DNA from: RGIG3009 sp045653425
Lineage (GTDB): Bacteria; Bacillota; Clostridia; Oscillospirales; Acutalibacteraceae
Length of the DNA: 51,151 nt
Direction of reading: 5' to 3'
Assembly: GCA_045653425.1 (NCBI GenBank)
Contig: JAZOLU010000003.1
Coordinates: 1-51,151 of the forward strand
The translations under genes were made by a program, and so were the position numbers. Of the stretch, positions 47,331 to 51,151 are shown piece by piece. Under the pieces are notes generated by a model, which made no database searches, had not been told where the DNA came from, and was given only the letters and a program-made list of their open reading frames with translations. How positions within the stretch are numbered: the stretch's first letter is position 1; every line of letters starts with the position of its first letter.

Positions 47331-48023
47331 GTGCGACAGGATATTACCACCATTCCGGTAAGTGACGTATTTGAGCCACGGGACGGCTGCCCCATTTGCC
47401 GTATGCGTGACTTGTTGGAACAGCGGGTGGCGGAGTATATTACCGGTGCCGCTATGATGGAGCCGGATGTGCGGATTGAAACCAATCGACTGGGCTTTTG
47501 CTTCGACCATTATCGCCTTATTCTGAAACAACGCAATCGGTTAGGTGTGGCACTGATGTTGGAAAGCCATTTGGCGGAACTGGAACAACACGTGTTTGAG
47601 GGATTGCCGTTGCTGGGCAAAAGCGGGCGCAAGCAAGCCAAAAGCGCCGACGAGCGCACGGCTACCTGCTTTTTGTGCCAGCAGGTGGATTGGGCTATGG
47701 AGCGTATGCTCGCCACCGTGTGCCGTTTGTGGGAAACCGAGGAGGATTTTCGCCGCTTGTTTGCCGAACAACCGTCACTCTGTCTCCCCCATTTTACGCA
47801 GTTGGTAAACGCCGCCGCCACGGGAATGAGCAAAAAACGCGTGGGCGAGTTCGCCAAAACCGCCGGCGCGCTGTCGCGGCGCACGTTGTCGGAACTGCAC
47901 GGTGACGTATCGCATTTTTGCAAAATGTTTGACTACCGCAACAGCGGCGAAGCCGCCGATTGGGGCAATTCGCGCGATGCGGTGGAACGTGCCGTGCAAT
48001 ACCTCACTTCTCGTTTACCGTAA
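47331..48023 (+). CDS. DUF6062-like cysteine-rich protein
   Basis: 230 residues. Two similar halves each carry a CPxC-type pair and a CxxH: CPICRMRDLLE near residue 20 with FCFDHYRLI near 58, then CFLCQQVDW near 108 with LCLPHFTQL near 145. This suggests one or two metal sites. METNxxGFC-like ETNRLGFC and RLGVALMLESHL match the clostridial family I know as DUF6062, of unknown function. GTG 47331 is chosen, with AAAGGA 11 bases upstream; an in-frame ATG at 47319 sits on that ribosome binding site and is the alternative. Confidence 0.78.
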   Translation: MRQDITTIPVSDVFEPRDGCPICRMRDLLEQRVAEYITGAAMMEPDVRIETNRLGFCFDHYRLILKQRNRLGVALMLESHLAELEQHVFEGLPLLGKSGRKQAKSADERTATCFLCQQVDWAMERMLATVCRLWETEEDFRRLFAEQPSLCLPHFTQLVNAAATGMSKKRVGEFAKTAGALSRRTLSELHGDVSHFCKMFDYRNSGEAADWGNSRDAVERAVQYLTSRLP

Positions 48024-48065
48024 GTTGCCAATATTCAACTAACTGTATCCAAAAGAATGTAAATT

Positions 48066-48156
48066 TGTGGAAAATTTGCTTTTTTTCGACCGTAAATGAC
48101 CGTGAAAACCCCTTTAAAACCGCGATTTGTTCACATTTTCCACAGAGTTTTCCACA
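48066..48156. promoter_or_regulatory. Three DnaA-box-like 9-mers in an intergenic region
   Basis: TTTTCCACA occurs at 48136-48144 and 48148-48156 on the plus strand and at 48066-48074 on the minus strand, each one base off the TTATCCACA consensus. The two plus-strand copies are three bases apart. They lie upstream of the small gene at 48304. The 280-base gap 48024-48303 shows no other gene; it is AT-rich for the window. Confidence 0.45.
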
Positions 48157-48303
48157 ATAGCGGTGGAATTTAAATTATTACAAAGAGTTATATCCCCTTG
48201 TCCGCGCCCCGTTTTTTGTCGCATTTTCGGACTGTTTTTTTGCATAAACGCTCGCCCCAAACCCATACTGTTGGGGAGTAAAAATGAACAAGGGGTGGCG
48301 TGT

Positions 48304-48573
48304 GTGATTCGAGGCATCAGCCGTCAAATGGTGGAGGTTACCACCGTGGAAAGTCCGTACTTTGAGCGTGCGTTTTTTATTGTGCGGTCAAACGCCGCGG
48401 AGCAACCGGAAAGTGTCCTGCAACGCGAGGCCGGACGCGTTATGCACGCGCAAAACGGATATTCCGGATTGCGGCGCGCGCGGCGGCGGCATATGTGGGG
48501 ACAGATTGGGTTACTGCTTCTGGGCGGCGGATTGGGTGTGGCATTGCAGGCATTGGTCACGGTCATATTATAA
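48304..48573 (+). CDS. Small membrane-anchored hypothetical protein
   Basis: 89 residues from a GTG preceded by AAGGGGTGG. The first 55 residues form a soluble part (VIRGISRQMVEVTTVESPYFERAF), with a Glu-rich helix and an Arg-rich stretch (GLRRARRRHM) before a single C-terminal membrane helix (IGLLLLGGGLGVALQALVTV). The positive-inside rule predicts a cytoplasmic N terminus. Similar short proteins with the ISRQMVEV opening occur in Clostridia; no function is known to me. A longer frame upstream lacks a ribosome binding site. Confidence 0.68.
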   Translation: MIRGISRQMVEVTTVESPYFERAFFIVRSNAAEQPESVLQREAGRVMHAQNGYSGLRRARRRHMWGQIGLLLLGGGLGVALQALVTVIL

Positions 48574-48600
48574 AACAACGTACTGTGTGTAACAAACACA

Positions 48601-48629
48601 AGCGCCACCGGCTATGGTCGGTGGCACTT
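48601..48629. terminator. Bidirectional terminator between the small gene and degV
   Basis: Stem AAGCGCCACCG / CGGTGGCACTT (48601-48629, one C-A mismatch) with an 8-base loop, followed by T-rich sequence on both strands (GTTGTGTTTTG and GTGTTTGTTA). Confidence 0.75.
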
Positions 48630-48650
48630 GTTGTGTTTTGTATAATTAAT

Positions 48651-49505
48651 TTACTCGGTCATAAACAACACGCCAAGCGTGTTGGGGCCGCAGTGGGACG
48701 AGATGGTGCACCCCGCGCGGGTGATAAAAATTTCATCAAATTTACCGCAACGTTCCACCGCCGATTTAACCAGCGCAATGCGTTCTTCCGAAATACCCGA
48801 ATGCGTGATAAACAGGCGGTTTTGGCGAATGTCGGTACGGTCTTTTAACTGGTCGTACACGTACTGCTCCAACGCTTTGTCCAGCGAACCGCGGTATTTT
48901 TTGCCCACACCCATTTTGCCGCAAGTGTTATCTACCTCAATGCAGGGTTTGAGCTGCAACAGGTTGGCACCCATCATAGCCAGTGCCGAACAACGGCCGC
49001 CTTTGTGCAAAAATTCCAGCGTGTCCAGCACAAAACTGGCTTGTACTTTGCTCGCCAGCGCCTGAACCTCCTGTGCCACCTGCGCAGCCGGCATACCGGC
49101 GGCAATGCGGTCCGCCGCTTCCAGCACCAACAAGCCCATACCGGTGGACAAATTGCAACTGTCTACCACATACAGACCGGGCAGTTCTTCCGCCGCCATA
49201 CGGCAGTTGCTGTGCGATACGGACAGTGCCGAACCTAAATTGAGGTACACAACTTCGTGTCCCTCGTCCAAAAACGGTTTGCAAAAATCCATATACTCGG
49301 CCGTGTTAATAGCCGACGTTTTGGGGAGAATGTTTTGTTCGCGATAAATGCGATAAATGTCGTCCGGAACCAAATCCACACCGTCGGTGTACGTGTTCTC
49401 ACCCAGTGTGACGTGGAGCGGTAATATGTGTACCTGATACCGCTCACACAGTTCGGGCCCCAAATCGCACGTGCTGTCGGCGCATAAAATTACCTTCTTG
49501 CTCAA
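48651..49505 (-). CDS. DegV-family fatty-acid-binding protein
   Basis: 284 residues starting at TTG behind GGAGGGTGA. The DegV fold is clear: VILCADSTCDLGPEL at the start, LHVTLGENTYTDGVDL near 33, TSAINTAEYMDF near 61, YLNLGSALSVSHSNC near 83, VVDSCNLSTGMGLLVLEAA near 110 and LEFLHKGGRCSAL near 160. Homologues are FakB subunits that present fatty acids to the FakA kinase for phosphorylation and phospholipid synthesis. fakA is not in the window. It is a single-gene unit with its own promoter. Confidence 0.93.
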   Translation of the reverse strand: MSKKVILCADSTCDLGPELCERYQVHILPLHVTLGENTYTDGVDLVPDDIYRIYREQNILPKTSAINTAEYMDFCKPFLDEGHEVVYLNLGSALSVSHSNCRMAAEELPGLYVVDSCNLSTGMGLLVLEAADRIAAGMPAAQVAQEVQALASKVQASFVLDTLEFLHKGGRCSALAMMGANLLQLKPCIEVDNTCGKMGVGKKYRGSLDKALEQYVYDQLKDRTDIRQNRLFITHSGISEERIALVKSAVERCGKFDEIFITRAGCTISSHCGPNTLGVLFMTE

Positions 49506-49540
49506 AAAATCACCCTCCGTTCTTTCAAAACAGCGTTTAT

Positions 49541-49569
49541 AGTATACCACAAACTCTCACACAATTCAA
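49541..49569 (-). promoter_or_regulatory. Promoter for degV
   Basis: -35 TTGAAT (49564-49569), 17-base spacer, -10 TATACT (49541-49546). The predicted start leaves about 30 bases before the TTG start codon. Confidence 0.78.
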
Positions 49570-49581
49570 GAGGTTTCGCGC

Positions 49582-50949
49582 TTATTTGACCGTAATCACT
49601 ACTTCTCTTCCGCACCAACGGAAGTCATAACCCTTGTTACCCACGAATCCTGCTTTTTGAGCAATGGCTGTGAGATTATTGCTAAACCATTGGTAAAACG
49701 ATTCCGGTGTGCCGTTCTCAATATACAACGCCACGCCTTGGCCGTTCGCTTTCAGCAAAGAGGCAACGCGGTCTACCTCAAAGGTGTTAAGCACCGTGCC
49801 GTTTTTTACGTGATAATTGGCGGTCGTCGCGTTACAGGGCGGCAACGGGTACGCGCCCGTTTTGGAGACCGCGTGGTCTTCGGCAATATGGGTATCATTC
49901 ACATTGAAAAAAGCGTGCATTACGGTTGCTTCACTGCCGACAGGGTCGTCCCACGTGACATCGACGTGGTAATACGCCCCATCAATTTGTACCACATTCC
50001 ACGCGTGGGATTCACTGGCGGTGTTGCCGGGGCGCACACTGCTCCCCTCCACAAACAGGCAAGGGATTCCCGCTTGGTACAGTAAATACTGAAATGCGCG
50101 GGCATAACCCTCGCACACGGCTTTTCCCTCTACCAACGCGCCGTAGGCATTGTGCGCGTTGGCACTGCTTGACGTGTATACCGTGCCAGCCGCCAATGTA
50201 TCGTGCAAAATGAGTTCCCGCTCATAGGGGGTACGCCCTTTTGCCGCCTCACTTACCAAGCGGCTCACGGCCGCTTGAAACTTGGTTTGTGCCGTGGCTT
50301 TGTCAGCGGGAGTGAGTGTATACGTCGGTTCAATATACAACACCGTTTTCCCGCTTGTGTACAGTGTAATGGCACCGTTAAACCAAAAATGCTGGGGATA
50401 ATCGGCGTGATAACATTCCATCACCTGCATAAGTTGGTCCGACGTGAGGGGGTTTTGTTCATCCTTAAAGGAAATTTGCGCATCCATTGCCTCCACGCCC
50501 GCCGCCATACGGTGATACGCCGTGACCAAAGCCGTGCCGTTGGGCAAGCTTTTTAAATAAGAGAGACCGTAATATTGTTCTTTGGAAAGCGGGGTGAGCG
50601 TGGCAACCACCGGTTTTTCCTCCGACGGTTTGGACACAGCGGGTGCGGTGGGCACGGCCGCCGCATCCGCCGTTTTTACCACGGTGGTTACGGAACTTTT
50701 GGTTGTTTTTACCGTGGCTTTCGCCGTGGTGTTTGCCGAAGCAACCGTGCTGACGATTGCCGCCGCAGTTGTGGTAGTAGCCGTCACATTAACACTTTCC
50801 TCCCCGCCGTTTGCCGTGGCGGTTGCGGCGGTGGTGGTAGTTGTGGTAGTGGCCGTATCCTTTGGCTTTTCGGTGCTACCGCACCCACCCATCAGTGTGG
50901 TTATCAGTAACAGCGCGGAAAACAAGGCGGTTAACTGCTTGCATTTCAC
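49582..50949 (-). CDS. Transglutaminase-like lipoprotein
   Basis: 455 residues. An N-terminal lipoprotein signal (CKQLTALFSALLLITTLMGG then Cys23) is followed by a long low-complexity Thr/Ala linker (about 25-115) suited to crossing the cell wall, then a transglutaminase-like domain with Cys in GKAVCEGYARAF, His in SESHAWNVVQ and Asp in YYHVDVTWDD, i.e. a full Cys-His-Asp triad. A C-terminal domain of about 90 residues follows. It is probably a surface protease or cross-linking enzyme. GTG 50949 lies 9 bases from AAAAGGGG; an ATG nine bases earlier touches that site. Confidence 0.88.
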   Translation of the reverse strand: MKCKQLTALFSALLLITTLMGGCGSTEKPKDTATTTTTTTAATATANGGEESVNVTATTTTAAAIVSTVASANTTAKATVKTTKSSVTTVVKTADAAAVPTAPAVSKPSEEKPVVATLTPLSKEQYYGLSYLKSLPNGTALVTAYHRMAAGVEAMDAQISFKDEQNPLTSDQLMQVMECYHADYPQHFWFNGAITLYTSGKTVLYIEPTYTLTPADKATAQTKFQAAVSRLVSEAAKGRTPYERELILHDTLAAGTVYTSSSANAHNAYGALVEGKAVCEGYARAFQYLLYQAGIPCLFVEGSSVRPGNTASESHAWNVVQIDGAYYHVDVTWDDPVGSEATVMHAFFNVNDTHIAEDHAVSKTGAYPLPPCNATTANYHVKNGTVLNTFEVDRVASLLKANGQGVALYIENGTPESFYQWFSNNLTAIAQKAGFVGNKGYDFRWCGREVVITVK

Positions 50950-50974
50950 AAACCTCATCCCCTTTTCTAAGGAT

Positions 50975-51003
50975 ATTGTACCCCGCGGTTTTTGTTTTGT
51001 CAA
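50975..51003 (-). promoter_or_regulatory. Promoter for the transglutaminase-like lipoprotein
   Basis: Consensus -35 TTGACA (50998-51003), 17-base spacer and -10 TACAAT (50975-50980), about 20 bases upstream of the start codon. Confidence 0.85.
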
Positions 51004-51021
51004 ACCAAAAAGAATAAAAAT

Positions 51022-51040
51022 CCCCCCGCATAGCGGGGGG
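51022..51040 (-). terminator. Terminator of a minus-strand gene entering from the right edge
   Basis: 8-bp perfect GC stem (CCCCCCGC / GCGGGGGG) with an ATA loop. On the minus strand it is followed by ATTTTTATTCTTTTT. It points the same way as the lipoprotein gene and so should end an upstream unit. Confidence 0.82.
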
Positions 51041-51121
51041 TATTTCATTTTCGGGCATAGCCCTATGCGATACTGGCTGCGCACAAGTGCGCTTTTTATT
51101 GGCCTGCCAGCCACGCACCGA

Positions 51122-51151
51122 TTATTTACTACCCGTAAACGGGTTCCGCGG
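51122..51151 (-). CDS. Possible C-terminal end of a gene cut by the right edge
   Basis: On the minus strand the last codons before a TAA (51122-51124) read PRNPFTGSK. The terminator 80 bases downstream suggests that a gene ends here. NPFTG recalls the IDPFTG tail of the IS200-type transposase at the left edge, but nine residues cannot identify it. The sequence 51041-51121 contains only a short GCGCA/TGCGC hairpin. Confidence 0.25.
   Translation of the reverse strand, partial: PRNPFTGSK

Noticed and set aside
48066..48156. Chromosomal replication origin
   Set aside because: Only three imperfect boxes, no dnaA, dnaN, rpmH or gyr genes nearby and no AT-rich unwinding element recognised.

Overview
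The window looks like a chromosomal segment of a moderately GC-rich Bacillota of class Clostridia, most likely Oscillospirales. The basis is gene content (rplK-rplA-rplJ-rplL behind rpmG-secE-nusG, DnaD/DnaI primosome genes, yabB-rsmI, SdpR/SdpI, a DUF6062-like protein, a MecA-like adaptor, Rnf genes), strong AGGAGG-type ribosome binding sites, several GTG/TTG starts and near-consensus sigma-A promoters. No ribosomal RNA or tRNA was recognised, so the placement is an inference from proteins.

Layout. 1-641: 3'-truncated IS200/IS605-type tnpA inserted just beyond the rplL terminator. 654-4490 (minus): rpmG-secE-nusG-rplK-rplA, then a separate promoter, L10 leader and rplJ-rplL. 4584-8233 (plus): cell-wall trio of alpha/beta hydrolase, membrane-anchored MurF-like ligase and Ddl. 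8263-9128: mgtC behind a leader containing an intrinsic terminator. 9152-14017 (minus): dnaD-dnaI-pseudokinase-nagA. 14057-16457 (plus): 2[4Fe-4S] ferredoxin, yabB, rsmI and a hypothetical. 16465-17469 (minus): three small conserved-looking proteins. 17540-19510: phosphoesterase and sdpRI. 19514-21091 (minus): RibF fused to a HAD phosphatase. 21220-26098 (plus): Gld-like ABC operon. 26096-27909 (minus): two bacterial-PH membrane proteins. 27991-32007 (plus): first Rnf-like locus (C-D-G plus one odd membrane protein). 32035-34898 (plus): rpsO-pnp. 34900-36755: AT-rich accessory island (methyltransferase, four-helix-bundle protein, dense hairpin array). 36768-40270 (minus): second Rnf-like locus (C-D-E-A). 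40308-51151: MecA-like adaptor, rpe, upp, tsaB, tsaE, polA, fba, DUF6062-like protein, a small membrane protein, degV and a transglutaminase-like lipoprotein.

The most unusual content is the pair of non-canonical Rnf-like loci about 5 kb apart. Locus 1 keeps the NADH/FMN motifs of RnfC and the flavinylation motif of RnfD. Its RnfG carries an inserted second FMN-binding domain, and one divergent membrane protein sits where rnfE and rnfA would be. Locus 2 keeps the fold-level signature of RnfC, D, E and A but has lost the glycine-rich NADH/FMN motifs of RnfC, the flavinylation consensus of RnfD and three of the four cysteines that hold the RnfA/RnfE iron-sulfur cluster; it has no rnfG. Neither locus has rnfB. 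The two may be halves of one re-engineered complex, or locus 2 may have a non-redox role.

Other points of interest are a RibF-HAD fusion that may couple FMN/FAD synthesis to FMN hydrolysis, a zinc-ribbon/PASTA pseudokinase in the primosome operon, a MurF with a membrane domain in place of its UDP-binding domain, and a hairpin array beside the four-helix-bundle gene.
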